Below the pieces are notes generated by a model. That model worked only from the letters and a program-made list of their open reading frames with translations, was not told where the DNA came from and searched no databases. DNA of 64,000 bases, from the NCBI RefSeq assembly GCF_001467625.1, contig NZ_LNYB01000085.1:733620-797619 (forward strand), written 5' to 3'. The stretch comes from Legionella feeleii (GTDB lineage Bacteria; Pseudomonadota; Gammaproteobacteria; Legionellales; Legionellaceae). Position 1 is the stretch's first letter; every line of letters begins with the position of its first letter. Both the position numbers and the translations under genes were made by a program. Shown piece by piece: positions 36,139 through 45,640 of the stretch.

Positions 36139-36909
36139 ATGCGATTTGTTTGTTTTTTAGCCATATTTTTGTTAACGAGTTGTAGTACTAACCGAGATTT
36201 AACTGTTTCCCCTGGTAAATCCTCTAAGAGATATAGCCAAGAGAAAGACGGCGCACCAGCAGGCCCAGTTCCGGTATCTTTCAAAGAGGTGAAACCTAAA
36301 AATGAACCATTTAGCCGCTATGGTAATCCAGAATCTTATGCGGTAGATGGTCAGACTTATGAAGTAATGAAAAGCTCTGGTGGTTATAAGACGCGAGGTA
36401 TAGCGTCTTGGTATGGGACTAAATTTCATAGTCATCGGACTTCCAGTGGTGATGATTATGATATGTATGCTATGACAGCTGCGCACAAAACCTTGCCATT
36501 ACCAACCTATGTCAGAGTGAAAAATTTGAGTAATGGGCGGGTGGCTATTGTTAAAGTTAATGATCGAGGCCCATTCCATAGTGATAGGGTTATTGATCTC
36601 TCTTATGCTGCTGCTATAAAACTGGGTCTATTGCCTAAGGGTACTGCACCGGTTGAAATCGAAGCGTTGAGTACTGGTAAACACGTTGCTCATTATTACG
36701 TACAGGCTGGTGCTTTCAACTCAGAACAATTAGCTAATATCCTGCAAAATAAATTAGCAAAATTAACACCATCGCCTGTTGTTGTTGAGAAATATGCCAA
36801 TCGCTTTGTTGTTAAAGTCGGTCCCTTTGCTGATAAACAGATGACATCTAATTTAAAAAATAAGCTGGCTGCTAATGGTGTGCATGGTTCTTTTACCTTA
36901 TTACAATAA
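36139..36909 (+). CDS. rlpA: RlpA-type septal ring lipoprotein with SPOR domain
   Basis: The 256-residue lipoprotein has a lipobox LLTSCS (Cys near residue 15). It also has an RlpA double-psi beta-barrel (about 92-180) with GIASWYGTKFHSHRTSSGDDYDMYAMTAAHKTLPLPTYVRV and VKVNDRGPFHSDRVIDLSYAAA, and a C-terminal SPOR domain (about 186-256) starting HYYVQAGAF. RlpA proteins cleave or bind denuded glycan at septa; the D/H-type catalytic residues are present. It is divergent from dacA. Confidence 0.95.
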   Translation: MRFVCFLAIFLLTSCSTNRDLTVSPGKSSKRYSQEKDGAPAGPVPVSFKEVKPKNEPFSRYGNPESYAVDGQTYEVMKSSGGYKTRGIASWYGTKFHSHRTSSGDDYDMYAMTAAHKTLPLPTYVRVKNLSNGRVAIVKVNDRGPFHSDRVIDLSYAAAIKLGLLPKGTAPVEIEALSTGKHVAHYYVQAGAFNSEQLANILQNKLAKLTPSPVVVEKYANRFVVKVGPFADKQMTSNLKNKLAANGVHGSFTLLQ

Positions 36910-36933
36910 GATGGCAAAAGGCATTTGAATTGA

Positions 36934-37029
36934 GGGGCTGTTGATAGGTCTTTTATCTTGGCCAAAAAGCTTTGATTTCCTGTATTTCGTTGCTCACTGA
37001 CTCTAGCGAAATATCAACAGACCCTAATC
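36934..37029. repeat. Palindromic repeat element, copy A
   Basis: A roughly 95-base element is bounded by imperfect inverted repeats, GGGGCTGTTGATA (36934-36946) and TATCAACAGACCC (37012-37024). The right end continues CTAATCA, so CAACAGACCCTAATCA is shared exactly with copy B at 55784-55799. An inner ATTTCG/CGAAAT pair is also present. The right end supplies the stop codon of the minus-strand L,D-transpeptidase gene. It has no coding capacity; it looks like a MITE or REP-type element. Confidence 0.6.
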
Positions 37030-37743
37030 ATCGGCCGAATCAATGATGACTCGAGTACCTTTCATCCCACCCCCTGGTAACTCAACAAACTCCTCATTCA
37101 ACCAGCGAGCATCTTCGGTAAACATTCTTATACAGCCATGACTTGCTCGATAGCCAGGCACTGTTTCACTTCCATGCAGAGCATATCCACGGAAAAAATG
37201 CATACAGAAAGGCATTTCGGCACCGCCATTATTGCCATCTGCACGTCTAGGAAAGGCAGTAGAAATACAGTCAATATCTTGTTTACGAATGATGCGGTAC
37301 GCACCAGAAGGTGTTGAGCAACCACCTATTACGCCTGGGCACTTGCCTTCACCTGATGAAATCGGTCCCCACCACAATAATTCACCATCCTCATCATAAG
37401 CGCCCCAGGCTAATTTTTTTTGACTGATGTAGATGGTTTTTTCCCCTTCAGGTTCTATATAACGAGGGAAGGGGGAAACATCATAGATAGTTAGTCGATC
37501 AATGTTTCTAGGAATTGCTATAATCATACCTGGTCGTAGAGCAATGTTCATCCGATTAACACGGCGCACAATATCTTTCTCTTCGTCATTCGGAAACAGG
37601 CTATTCCAGCTTTGACCATTTTTTATTTTAATACAGAAGTAATCAGGTTCCTTACACAATGTTTCTCCATATCGCGTTTGAGACCAGGCTGTTGAAACTA
37701 GTATGGCTACTAATATTATTGTCTTTGTAATTAGCCGTTTCAT
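37024..37743 (-). CDS. L,D-transpeptidase (EnhA-like)
   Basis: The 239-residue exported protein has a signal peptide (about 1-21), a short LysM-like/recognition part with LRPGMIIAIPRNIDRL (about 74-89), and a YkuD domain (about 98-235). The catalytic motif is HGSETVPGYRASHGCIRM, with the active cysteine near 208. Such enzymes make 3-3 peptidoglycan cross-links or attach proteins to peptidoglycan. Legionella EnhA proteins belong to this family. The stop codon lies inside the copy-A repeat element. Confidence 0.9.
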   Translation of the reverse strand: MKRLITKTIILVAILVSTAWSQTRYGETLCKEPDYFCIKIKNGQSWNSLFPNDEEKDIVRRVNRMNIALRPGMIIAIPRNIDRLTIYDVSPFPRYIEPEGEKTIYISQKKLAWGAYDEDGELLWWGPISSGEGKCPGVIGGCSTPSGAYRIIRKQDIDCISTAFPRRADGNNGGAEMPFCMHFFRGYALHGSETVPGYRASHGCIRMFTEDARWLNEEFVELPGGGMKGTRVIIDSADD

Positions 37744-37860
37744 GGTGAGCCCAATTTATTTTAACTGGTATCTAATTTAACGGCATAAAGAGAAAAAACT
37801 TTACAAATTGTTTGTTAAATTATTATTAATTTTGTCAGGAATAGTATTTTTGATATAAAT

Positions 37861-38256
37861 TTATGCATTTTCTAGTTTAATAGCTTGCCACGCTTCATGG
37901 ATGTCTGTGAGTAGCGTATTGGCCTGAATAAGTAATTCAATATCATTATCCAGGTTGGCTTTTAGTAGAATACGTTGAATATATTCATAAAGTTTGTCCA
38001 GATTTTCGGCAATTTCGCCACCATTTTCATGATCAAGACTTACGCGCAGACCCTCGATTATGCTTATCGTTTTGCCAATATGCTCACCTTTCTTGCTGAT
38101 TTGCTTGCGTTGTATGTTACCTTGAGCTGTGGCTATGTGTGAACGTGCGCCTTGTAATAATAAGTGAATCAATTCGTGGGGGGTTGCAGTCTCCACACGG
38201 GTTTGTAATTCAATTGATTTGTATTGTTCAAGGGCTTGTTGATGAGGATTTTTCAT
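37861..38256 (-). CDS. fliS: Flagellar export chaperone for flagellin
   Basis: FliS binds flagellin C-termini to prevent premature assembly. The 131-residue all-helical protein has the family pattern ALEQYKSIELQTRVETATPHELIHLLLQGARSHIATAQGNI and LRVSLDHENGGEIAENLDKLYEYI. It follows fliD by five bases in the minus-strand flaA-flaG-fliD-fliS order. Confidence 0.95.
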   Translation of the reverse strand: MKNPHQQALEQYKSIELQTRVETATPHELIHLLLQGARSHIATAQGNIQRKQISKKGEHIGKTISIIEGLRVSLDHENGGEIAENLDKLYEYIQRILLKANLDNDIELLIQANTLLTDIHEAWQAIKLENA

Positions 38257-38261
38257 TGTAT

Positions 38262-39941
38262 TTACCCCCTATTCGCAGTCAATTGTGGTAAGTTGGCTAA
38301 CTGTTGGGTCAGAAAATCACTGGTGCTTTGCATTTTAACTAATAAGGCATCCAGTGCTGTGAACTGTTTTGTATAACGATTAGAAAGAGTAGATGCTTTT
38401 GTAGTGAGTTGAGCGCGTTGCGAATCAATGTCACCCAAGCGCCCATTTAATTGTTCGGTTTTAGTGGAGAGATCTCCCGTATCGCCGAGATAATTAGTTA
38501 ATAAGTTATTTAATTTTACGGCAAGGCCGTCTGTTATTTCGATTTGTCCTCTAGCACCAGTACTACCTGCTAAAACTTCAACAGAAAGTCCTTGAAAACT
38601 GCTAGTGCCTTTTAACGTTAATCCATCGCTTGAAGTAGCGTTCACACCACCAATTGTTCCGGATAATGATGTTCCGGGAACAAAACTATTGATTACTAAA
38701 TTATAAAGTCCCGTTTTAACTCCATTTCCCACGGATTTGATACGTATATTCGTGTCAGTAGCTGTTGCTGTTTTAGCAAAGAGGGCCGCAATGGCATCGT
38801 AATTATTTGCGACAGCGGTATTGAATTTATCGCTATCCATTTCCAATAGTCCCTGCTTGTTGGTTTTTATACCAATGTCGGCCAGTGTAAGTACAGTACT
38901 ACCGCTTTTTGCTACAGGTTCTCCTAAGATTTTACTCAAATTTAATTTTAAAGTACGTACTCCCGAATCGGCTTGTAAGGTGCCCCCTTTTTTTGTTTCA
39001 GCATTATAGGAAGTGAGTGAGTTGATGGTGGTCATTGTATCATTGTATTGTTTGATAAATTCATTAACTGCATTGGTTAATTGAGAGTCATTATTTGCGA
39101 TTGTTAAATCCACCAAAGTACCAGGTTGAGCCTTTTTAAGATCAATGGTTACTCCCTCAATAGCATTTTTAAGTTGGTTAGAACTTTGAGTTAGTAAAAG
39201 GCCGTTAATGCTAACTTGGCTGTCTTTGGCAACTGTCGTTTGAGTCAGTGAATTATTGCCAATTGTTGGATCAAAAGCTAAGGCTGATAAACCTGTCGAG
39301 TTATTATTAGTCCCGTCATTATCAATTACTGAAATACGCATTGCCAGTGATTGGCCCGTTTCTGGGCTACTTAACGTTAATCGATAGCCTGAGCTATCTT
39401 TTACAATGTTGGCTTGTACACCCGAGCCACTATTATTTATAGCATCTCTTATGGCGGATAAACTATCTTGTCCAGGTGCAATATTAATAGTTACTGACTG
39501 TTTATCAGGATTTGCAGTAAAGACTGTATTGCTATTGCTGTATGTTCCAAAGTCAATGGTAATGCTGCCATTGCCGACTGTAGACGATGAGTTTATATAG
39601 GACGATGAAGCAAGGTTTTGTTTAGTTGCAATGGTCTGTACTACAATTTGGTACTGACCAGCAGAAGCATCATTATTAACGCTGGCAGAGACAATACTTG
39701 TGTCACTCACTGAACTTTTCAAGGCATAAAACTGATTTATATTGGACAGTTTTATCATAGACGTCTGCAGATTGGATAAAGCGCTTTTAATTTGTCCTAA
39801 AGCAGATAACTGGGTTGTAATGCTGGCTTCCTGCTTATCAAGCCTGTTCTTTGTTGGAGTAATATCTGCTTGTACAAGTGCATCAACTATCCCTTTAACG
39901 TCAAGTCCAGAGCCTACTCCTGATGATGTTAAACCAGCCAC
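38262..39941 (-). CDS. fliD: Flagellar filament capping protein
   Basis: FliD forms the cap at the filament tip under which flagellin assembles. The 559-residue protein begins with the FliD_N region (GVGSGLDVKGIVDALVQADITPTKNRLDKQEASI, about 7-40). It has a flagellin-hook-like middle and a FliD_C domain with the coiled end (LSTKTEQLNGRLGDIDSQRAQLTTKAS). It starts with GTG at 39941, supported by AAAGGAG at good spacing. A candidate sigma-54 promoter lies upstream. Confidence 0.96.
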   Translation of the reverse strand: MAGLTSSGVGSGLDVKGIVDALVQADITPTKNRLDKQEASITTQLSALGQIKSALSNLQTSMIKLSNINQFYALKSSVSDTSIVSASVNNDASAGQYQIVVQTIATKQNLASSSYINSSSTVGNGSITIDFGTYSNSNTVFTANPDKQSVTINIAPGQDSLSAIRDAINNSGSGVQANIVKDSSGYRLTLSSPETGQSLAMRISVIDNDGTNNNSTGLSALAFDPTIGNNSLTQTTVAKDSQVSINGLLLTQSSNQLKNAIEGVTIDLKKAQPGTLVDLTIANNDSQLTNAVNEFIKQYNDTMTTINSLTSYNAETKKGGTLQADSGVRTLKLNLSKILGEPVAKSGSTVLTLADIGIKTNKQGLLEMDSDKFNTAVANNYDAIAALFAKTATATDTNIRIKSVGNGVKTGLYNLVINSFVPGTSLSGTIGGVNATSSDGLTLKGTSSFQGLSVEVLAGSTGARGQIEITDGLAVKLNNLLTNYLGDTGDLSTKTEQLNGRLGDIDSQRAQLTTKASTLSNRYTKQFTALDALLVKMQSTSDFLTQQLANLPQLTANRG

Positions 39942-39994
39942 GATAAACTCCTTTTTGTCAAAGTTCTAGTTATCAATTTTAAAAATCCAGTTGC

Positions 39995-40012
39995 AAGCAA
40001 AATAAATACCAA
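39995..40012 (-). promoter_or_regulatory. Candidate sigma-54 promoter of fliD-fliS
   Basis: On the minus strand, TTGGTATTTATTTTGCTT (40012 to 39995) has the -24 GG and -12 GC exactly ten bases apart, matching TTGGCAyr-N4-TTGCw except at the C of TGGC. It lies 54 bases before the fliD start. RpoN control of mid-class flagellar genes is known in Legionella, but this site is only a motif match. Confidence 0.4.
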
Positions 40013-40028
40013 TTTTGAAGAATGAACT

Positions 40029-40313
40029 TCAAACTTCTTTATCAACAGTACCTCTAACCATATTGTCAATCATTGATAATAGTTTTAAATATTCATCAGG
40101 AGGCATTTTACGAATAACCTCATTTGATAGTTTATCAGTGACAATTGTTTGTAATAATCCTGTCGCTTTATCAAGTGCTGAAGTGGTTTCAATAGCGGCG
40201 GTAGAAAAGTCTAGTGATGAGATATCTTGACTGAACTCTGATTTATTATTTTGCTCTTTATTTACCGACCCTAATGAGGGAGCACTTACTTTATTTAGTG
40301 AGTCTATATTCAT
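40029..40313 (-). CDS. flaG: FlaG family flagellar protein
   Basis: The 94-residue protein matches FlaG in size and position between flaA and fliD, and has the FlaG-type C-terminal pattern (LLQTIVTDKLSNEVIRKMPPDEYLKLLSMIDNMVRGTV). FlaG affects filament length in other bacteria. A strong AGGAGG ribosome site lies five bases before the ATG. It is probably expressed by read-through from flaA past the hairpin at 40366-40392. Confidence 0.85.
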   Translation of the reverse strand: MNIDSLNKVSAPSLGSVNKEQNNKSEFSQDISSLDFSTAAIETTSALDKATGLLQTIVTDKLSNEVIRKMPPDEYLKLLSMIDNMVRGTVDKEV

Positions 40314-40365
40314 AACAACCTCCTATGCCCATTTAGTCAACTAAATCGAAGGCATATCAAACATT

Positions 40366-40392
40366 CCCCCATGCAAAGACTCTGCATGGGGG
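40366..40392 (-). terminator. Hairpin between flaA and flaG
   Basis: CCCCCATGCA (40366-40375) and TGCATGGGGG (40383-40392) form a perfect ten-base stem with a seven-base loop, 12 bases beyond the flaA stop. The sequence after it on the minus strand (AATGTTTGAT) is only weakly T-rich. It may therefore act as a partial terminator or mRNA-stabilising end that lowers flaG relative to flaA. Confidence 0.7.
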
Positions 40393-40403
40393 ATTCATTT
40401 CCC

Positions 40404-41828
40404 TTAGCGGCCAAGTAATTGCAACACGGATTGAGGCAAGCTATTGGCTTGTGCCAACATCGCTGTACCAGCTTGTTGCAATATTTGTCCCTTAGTCAGG
40501 TTTGCTGTTTCTGCGGCAAAGTCAGCATCTTGAATCCGGCTTCTTGCAGCAGTGAGACTTTCTGTTACGTTTTGCAAGTTAGCAATGGTTGATTCGAAAC
40601 GGTTTTGCAGGGCACCCATTGCGGCTCGGTTAGAACTAACAGAAGTAAGTGCTGAATCCAAACGGCGGATAGCTAATTGTGCGCCGGATACAGTACTGAC
40701 ATCAATGGTATCAATACCATTAGAATCTCTGGCAATCGAAGCAGCCAGACCGACTGTTGCTACTGTACCGCCAATCGTCAATGTTTCTGCGGCACTGATT
40801 GTCAGTGTACCCCGTAAGGTAGCAGCGAAGGCACCAGCAGTAACGGTCAAACCATCCGTACCTGCAGTAAAACCAGTACCACTCTCTGTCACAGAAATAT
40901 TACGGCCATCAGCTGCAGTCAGGGTCATATTACCACCATTAAGGCTGGCAGTGACTCCTGTTTGACCGCTTACAGAGTTAATTGCGTCTCTAAGTGCGGT
41001 ATTGCTAAGTGCAGTAGAAACGTCTTCGTTGGTGAAGATTGCAATACCGTTAATGCTCAGGTTATAGGTATCAGCTGCGGTACCACCAATCGGACCAATC
41101 GCTTGAGTTCCAGATGTTACGGCACTGACACTCAGACCTGCAATACCAGCGTCATTAATTGCTGCTGCTTTCGCATAAGCAGAGGTGGCATCTTGTTGCG
41201 CATTGCCTGTGAATCCAGCACTAGAGCTGATGGTTGTTGCTGCACCAGAACCTACTGCAATAGTAATATCTGTTGCTGCAGCACCAGATACCTGAGTACC
41301 AGTTTGTTGTGCTATTCCTCCCATAGAGGATGCTTTAATACTACCAATAGCGAAGTTAATTGTTTGGTTAGCATTCGCACCCACCTGGAAACTGGCACTC
41401 GAGAATGAACCATCAAGAATACGTTGGCCGTTAAACTCAGTGTTTAATGCAATTCTGTCTAACTCGCTTTGCAATTGTACAATTTCTTCCTGGATGGCTT
41501 GACGGTCACCGGAGTTATTGGTTGAGTTTGCGGATTGTAGGGAAAGTTCACGCATACGTTGCAGAATATTAGTGGTTTCCTGCATTGCACCTTCTGCAGT
41601 TTGTGATAGAGAAATACCATCATTAGCGTTACGAATAGCCTGTGTCATACCGCGTACTTGAGCGGTCATACGCTCTGTAATGGCAAGACCGGCAGCATCA
41701 TCCTTTGCGCTGTTGATGCGTAAACCAGAAGAAAGGCGCTGAATGGCAGTTTGCATCGTTTTTTGTGAGCTATTTAAGTTACGTTGCGCATTAAGCGACA
41801 TTACGTTGGTATTAATAACTTGAGCCAT
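40404..41828 (-). CDS. flaA: Flagellin
   Basis: Flagellin is the major filament protein, and in Legionella it is sensed by host NAIP5. The 474-residue protein has the conserved D0/D1 N-terminus ([19 protein letters not shown], then [19 protein letters not shown]), a variable Ala/Thr/Gly-rich middle, and the conserved C-terminus ([21 protein letters not shown], then [19 protein letters not shown]). The ATG at 41828 has GAGGAGA at good spacing; the 29-residue upstream extension of the open frame spans leader DNA and is rejected. A sigma-28 promoter lies about 95 bases upstream. Confidence 0.97.
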   Translation of the reverse strand: MAQVINTNVMSLNAQRNLNSSQKTMQTAIQRLSSGLRINSAKDDAAGLAITERMTAQVRGMTQAIRNANDGISLSQTAEGAMQETTNILQRMRELSLQSANSTNNSGDRQAIQEEIVQLQSELDRIALNTEFNGQRILDGSFSSASFQVGANANQTINFAIGSIKASSMGGIAQQTGTQVSGAAATDITIAVGSGAATTISSSAGFTGNAQQDATSAYAKAAAINDAGIAGLSVSAVTSGTQAIGPIGGTAADTYNLSINGIAIFTNEDVSTALSNTALRDAINSVSGQTGVTASLNGGNMTLTAADGRNISVTESGTGFTAGTDGLTVTAGAFAATLRGTLTISAAETLTIGGTVATVGLAASIARDSNGIDTIDVSTVSGAQLAIRRLDSALTSVSSNRAAMGALQNRFESTIANLQNVTESLTAARSRIQDADFAAETANLTKGQILQQAGTAMLAQANSLPQSVLQLLGR

Positions 41829-41920
41829 GACTAAGTCTCCTCGACCTGAATCCCTGGAGTGGGATTTCCCGTTTATACCGATAAATTTCTTATTTTTTAA
41901 ATTTATCGAACCCAATTACC

Positions 41921-41947
41921 TTATCGGAAAAGGAGAAATAAACTTTA
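41921..41947 (-). promoter_or_regulatory. Sigma-28 (FliA) promoter of flaA
   Basis: On the minus strand, TAAA (41947-41944) is followed after exactly 15 bases by TCCGATAA (41928-41921). This is one base from the consensus TAAA-N15-GCCGATAA. It lies 93 bases before the flaA ATG and directs transcription towards it. Confidence 0.88.
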
Positions 41948-42162
41948 GCTTTCGATAGGATTTTTTATTAAAAAGAACCTATTAAAAGTTAAATAATTTC
42001 CATTATAAGACATATTGTTTAATTATTATTAATTTTGAAATTAAATGGTCAATTAAGTTCAAAAAATATCCCGATTAATAAGGGGGGATTCTTGATAACA
42101 ATTAGTCGTGCAAGTGATAATTTCAGGTTATAATAGCCAGATTAAGATTAATGGATTCCAAT
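41948..42162. other. Intergenic region between flaA and accD promoters
   Basis: This divergent AT-rich region holds the flaA sigma-28 site at its left edge. Near accD a perfect -10 TATAAT lies at 42129-42134, about 29 bases before the accD start, with no good -35. I see nothing else in it. Confidence 0.4.
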
Positions 42163-43041
42163 ATGAGTTGGTTGAAAAAATTATTGCCTTCAAAAATTAG
42201 AACTGAAACGTCGCAAAAAAGAGTTCCTGAGGGGCTTTGGGTAAAGTGTTTAGGTTGCAGTTCTGTTCTTTATCGTACTGAATTACTAAAAAATTTATCT
42301 GTATGTCCTAATTGCAATCATCATCATCGCTTGTCCGCCAGGGAGCGTTTGGCGCAATTTCTGGATGAAGCGGGTCAAGAAGAAGTTGCCGAAGATCTAG
42401 AGCCAATAGATCGTTTGAAATTTAAAGATTCAAAAAAATACAAAGACAGAATTAGTCAGGCACAAAAAGCAACGGGAGAAAAAGAAGCTTTGATTGTCAT
42501 GAAGGGTGCCTTGATGCGGCAACCTGTTATTGTCAGTGCTTTTGAATTTAATTTTATGGGTGGCTCTATGGGGGCAACCGTTGGTGAAAAATTTGTTAGA
42601 GCTGTTAATGCAGCAACGGCTGAAAAAAGAGCTTATATTTGTTTCACTGCAAGTGGTGGTGCCCGGATGCAGGAGGGATTATTTTCATTAATGCAAATGG
42701 CTAAAACCTCAGCAGCCCTGGCTAGATTTTCAGAAACCAGATTGCCTTTTATTGTTGTATTGACTGATCCTACCATGGGTGGTGTTTCTGCTAGTTTTGC
42801 CAGTCTTGGCGATATTATTATCGCTGAACCAAACGCATTGATTGGTTTCGCTGGACCACGTGTTATTGAACAAACGGTTAGGCAAACCTTGCCTGAAGGA
42901 TTCCAACGTAGTGAGTTTTTGCTTGAGCATGGCCATATTGATATGATTGTTGAACGAAAGGCCTTAAGGAACACTGTTGCTGAGCTTGTAGCAAAGCTAT
43001 CTCGTCGTGATTTAAGCAACAGCCTTGATGAAGCCGTATAG
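42163..43041 (+). CDS. accD: Acetyl-CoA carboxylase carboxyltransferase subunit beta
   Basis: AccD pairs with AccA to transfer the carboxyl group to acetyl-CoA, making malonyl-CoA. The N-terminal zinc ribbon has two cysteine pairs (CLGC, CPNC) around residues 30-53, followed by the crotonase-like carboxyltransferase fold with [25 protein letters not shown] and [12 protein letters not shown] chose the ATG at 42163, giving MSWLKKLLP as in other AccD proteins; an ATG at 42151 adds four residues. It heads accD-folC-dedD-cvpA. Confidence 0.96.
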   Translation: MSWLKKLLPSKIRTETSQKRVPEGLWVKCLGCSSVLYRTELLKNLSVCPNCNHHHRLSARERLAQFLDEAGQEEVAEDLEPIDRLKFKDSKKYKDRISQAQKATGEKEALIVMKGALMRQPVIVSAFEFNFMGGSMGATVGEKFVRAVNAATAEKRAYICFTASGGARMQEGLFSLMQMAKTSAALARFSETRLPFIVVLTDPTMGGVSASFASLGDIIIAEPNALIGFAGPRVIEQTVRQTLPEGFQRSEFLLEHGHIDMIVERKALRNTVAELVAKLSRRDLSNSLDEAV

Positions 43042-44308
43042 CCATTTTAATGTTGCTGAGTGGTTAGCCTATCTTGAAAATCGCCATCACCAAGAGATTC
43101 AACTAGGCTTATCCAGAGTCAAGCAAGTAGCTGAGCATTTGGATTTGCTCAATCCAAATGCAAAAATCATTACAGTTACCGGAACAAATGGGAAAGGATC
43201 AACGGTAGCTTCAATTGAAGCGATCTATTTGGCAGCTGGTTATCAAGTTGCCAGTTATTCCTCGCCGCATCTATTGGCATTCAATGAACGAATCAAAGTT
43301 AATAGACAGCCAATCAGTGCACAACAACTGTGTGAAGCATTTTGTGTTATTGAAGAAGTCAGTAATACGATTAATATCCATCTAACCTATTTTGAGGTTG
43401 CGACCTTAGCTGCTTTATGGCATTTCAAACGGCATTGCCTTGACTTGATTATTCTGGAGGTAGGCCTGGGTGGTCGTTTGGATGCTACAAACATTATCGA
43501 TACTGATTTAGCTATTATTACAACGATTGATTTTGATCATCAAACCTTTTTAGGCACTACGAAAGAGGCTATTGGTTTCGAAAAGGCTGGTATCCTAAGA
43601 GCAAATAAGCCATTGATCTTTGCCGATAATAATCCACCGGCGAGTGTTTTAAAACAAGCGTATGCGCTTAATACACCACTATATTTATATGGTCGGGACT
43701 ATAATTATCGGCATCACGCAGATGGACTGCAGTTTGTTAGTTCAGAGCAGGTGATTGATCTGCCTCAACCACAATTGCATTGTAATGCTATTGCCGCCGC
43801 AATAATGGCTTCAATTTGTCTGCACACGCTGTTACCCATTCAGCGTTCTCATTTAATACAAGGCATTGAAAGCGCTTTTTTAATGGGAAGGGGGCAGCTT
43901 GTAAGGGGAAGGGTAGAAACCCTATTTGATGTAGCTCATAACCCGCAAGCAGTGAGTAATCTAGCAAAAGTTATTAAAAAATTGTCAGCGGATAGAACTG
44001 TGCATGCAGTTTTTTCAGCGTTAAAAGATAAAGATATTGTTGGATTGATTGCCCCTTTAGTCGAGAGAGTTGATCATTGGTATCCAGCCTTGTTAACAGT
44101 CAAGAGAGCTGCTTCAAAAGAGCACTTAACCCAAGCATTTACAAATTGTGGTATTATACCTGCCTGTTATCGCGATCCTCTGTCAGCCTATCAGGTTGCT
44201 TGCAATCAGGCAGGTGCAGATGATTTAATCGTAGTTTATGGTTCGTTTATCACTGTGGGAAATGTGCTATCCGCAGTATATTCCCCTAAAACTGAGGAGA
44301 TAGAATGA
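43028..44308 (+). CDS. folC: Bifunctional dihydrofolate synthase/folylpolyglutamate synthase
   Basis: FolC adds glutamate to dihydropteroate and to folates. The 426-residue protein has the P-loop [18 protein letters not shown] (about 49-66), [14 protein letters not shown] (about 147-160), and the HIS motif [12 protein letters not shown] (about 302). The ATG at 43028 lies inside the accD end (14-base overlap), indicating coupled translation. Confidence 0.96.
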   Translation: MKPYSHFNVAEWLAYLENRHHQEIQLGLSRVKQVAEHLDLLNPNAKIITVTGTNGKGSTVASIEAIYLAAGYQVASYSSPHLLAFNERIKVNRQPISAQQLCEAFCVIEEVSNTINIHLTYFEVATLAALWHFKRHCLDLIILEVGLGGRLDATNIIDTDLAIITTIDFDHQTFLGTTKEAIGFEKAGILRANKPLIFADNNPPASVLKQAYALNTPLYLYGRDYNYRHHADGLQFVSSEQVIDLPQPQLHCNAIAAAIMASICLHTLLPIQRSHLIQGIESAFLMGRGQLVRGRVETLFDVAHNPQAVSNLAKVIKKLSADRTVHAVFSALKDKDIVGLIAPLVERVDHWYPALLTVKRAASKEHLTQAFTNCGIIPACYRDPLSAYQVACNQAGADDLIVVYGSFITVGNVLSAVYSPKTEEIE

Positions 44309-45039
44309 AACTGGTATTAGATGAACGAGTTAAACATCGCATTATAGGCCTTGCTGTTATCTTATCGATAGGAGCTATTTTTGCTCCGGCAATTGTAAAA
44401 AAATCTAATCAGCGCTTTGATGGAAATGTTAACGTATCGGTCCAGTTACCGCCCAAGCCTCTGCCACCAAAAGTTGCTATGCCTGATGAGAAAGCGATGT
44501 TTGGAACCGTTAAAGTTGCTCATGTTGAATTACCTGCACTGCCAGATGAAAAAACGATAGTGAAAATTGCTAAAGCTGAGCCACTAAGCCCAATGAATGA
44601 TGTTAGGATGCCTGTGGTAGCCAAAGCAAATGTTGATACGCCAAGTCTGCCAAGGGCAAAAACGACCGCGGTTTCTAAACCAACTGTCGACAAAATGGCA
44701 GCGAAAAAAGTTGTAAAAAATATTCCGCAGCCTAAGGCTAAAGTGGTTGCAAAAAATAATAAAAAAGTGGCACCTGTTAAAGTAAAAACTTTGGTAAAAG
44801 GACGTTATGCTGTACAGCTGGCGACTTTTTCAAAACAGCGTAATGCTGATTCTCTCGTATCCAAATTACGTGGCAAAGGGTATAAGGCTACTTATAATAA
44901 AATTACTACAAATGATGGTACTGTATACAAAGTAATCGTGGGACATACTGATAGGAAAGAACAAGCTCGGGTTTTACAAAAGCAGCTAGCTAGTGTAATG
45001 CAGATCAATGGTTTTATTGTTGAGACAGGGGTTAGTTAG
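44305..45039 (+). CDS. dedD: SPOR-domain inner membrane protein (DedD-like)
   Basis: The 244-residue protein has one N-terminal membrane segment (about 12-29), a long Lys/Pro/Ala-rich periplasmic linker (about 45-165), and a C-terminal SPOR domain (about 168-243) starting GRYAVQLATFSKQRNADSL. SPOR domains bind denuded glycan at the division septum. It overlaps folC by four bases and occupies the classic dedD place before cvpA. Confidence 0.92.
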   Translation: MKLVLDERVKHRIIGLAVILSIGAIFAPAIVKKSNQRFDGNVNVSVQLPPKPLPPKVAMPDEKAMFGTVKVAHVELPALPDEKTIVKIAKAEPLSPMNDVRMPVVAKANVDTPSLPRAKTTAVSKPTVDKMAAKKVVKNIPQPKAKVVAKNNKKVAPVKVKTLVKGRYAVQLATFSKQRNADSLVSKLRGKGYKATYNKITTNDGTVYKVIVGHTDRKEQARVLQKQLASVMQINGFIVETGVS

Positions 45040-45041
45040 TC

Positions 45042-45599
45042 ATGCCATGGGACTGGGTAGATTTAGTGATTATAGGGATTATCGCTTTATCGGTTGTCAC
45101 CGGTTTAATTCGGGGTTTTGTTAAAGAATTAATTGCTATGGGTGTCTGGATTCTAGCAATTTGGCTGGCATTTAATTATTCACAAAACCTCGATCCCTGG
45201 CTGCAAAAATTCATTCAAGATAAAACAGCAAGGAAGATAACCGCATTTATTATGATTTTATTCGGTACCTTAATTGCTGGAGGCATAGTAAATGCTTTGC
45301 TTGGTTTTATTTTGAAAAGCACGGGATTAAGCGGGACAGATCGAATATTAGGTATGGGCTTTGGGTTTGTCCGTGGGGTATTTATTGTTGCACTTGTTAT
45401 GGTTGTAATAAAAATGACCTCTTTGCCGTACGCAGAGTATGCTGGTAATTCAAAATTATATGCTAAATTTGATCCGGTCGTTAATTGGCTATCTGGTTTA
45501 ATGCCAAGTTTGATAGACCGAGTTAAAGGACTGGAGACACCGGATGCCCCAGAAAATCTTATGCAGATGACCGGCGATTTTGAGCTATCTGAAGCCTGA
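45042..45599 (+). CDS. cvpA: CvpA family membrane protein
   Basis: The 185-residue protein has four membrane segments and the CvpA pattern WVDLVIIGIIALSVVTGLIRGFVKELIAMGVWILAIWLA at the N-terminus and GMGFGFVRGVFIVALVMV in the middle. The family is required for colicin V production in E. coli and for envelope stress resistance elsewhere. It is the last gene of the accD operon; purF, which often follows, is absent here. Confidence 0.94.
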   Translation: MPWDWVDLVIIGIIALSVVTGLIRGFVKELIAMGVWILAIWLAFNYSQNLDPWLQKFIQDKTARKITAFIMILFGTLIAGGIVNALLGFILKSTGLSGTDRILGMGFGFVRGVFIVALVMVVIKMTSLPYAEYAGNSKLYAKFDPVVNWLSGLMPSLIDRVKGLETPDAPENLMQMTGDFELSEA

Positions 45600-45616
45600 A
45601 TAAAAAATTTTTCCTC

Positions 45617-45640
45617 AGCTAAAGCCATATTAGCTTTGTT
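45617..45640. terminator. Small hairpin between convergent cvpA and the methyltransferase-like gene
   Basis: AGCTAA (45617-45622) and TTAGCT (45630-45635) form a short stem followed by TTGTTT on the plus strand. It is a weak terminator candidate serving the accD operon. Confidence 0.4.

Noticed and set aside
36934..37029. Insertion sequence with transposase at the repeat elements
   Set aside because: The elements are about 95 bases with no coding capacity, and no transposase gene was recognised in the window.
40552..41408. Long plus-strand open frames across the flagellin gene
   Set aside because: Flagellin's Ala/Thr/Ser-rich middle gives open antisense frames. No ribosome site or protein motif supports them, and the sigma-28 promoter serves the other strand.
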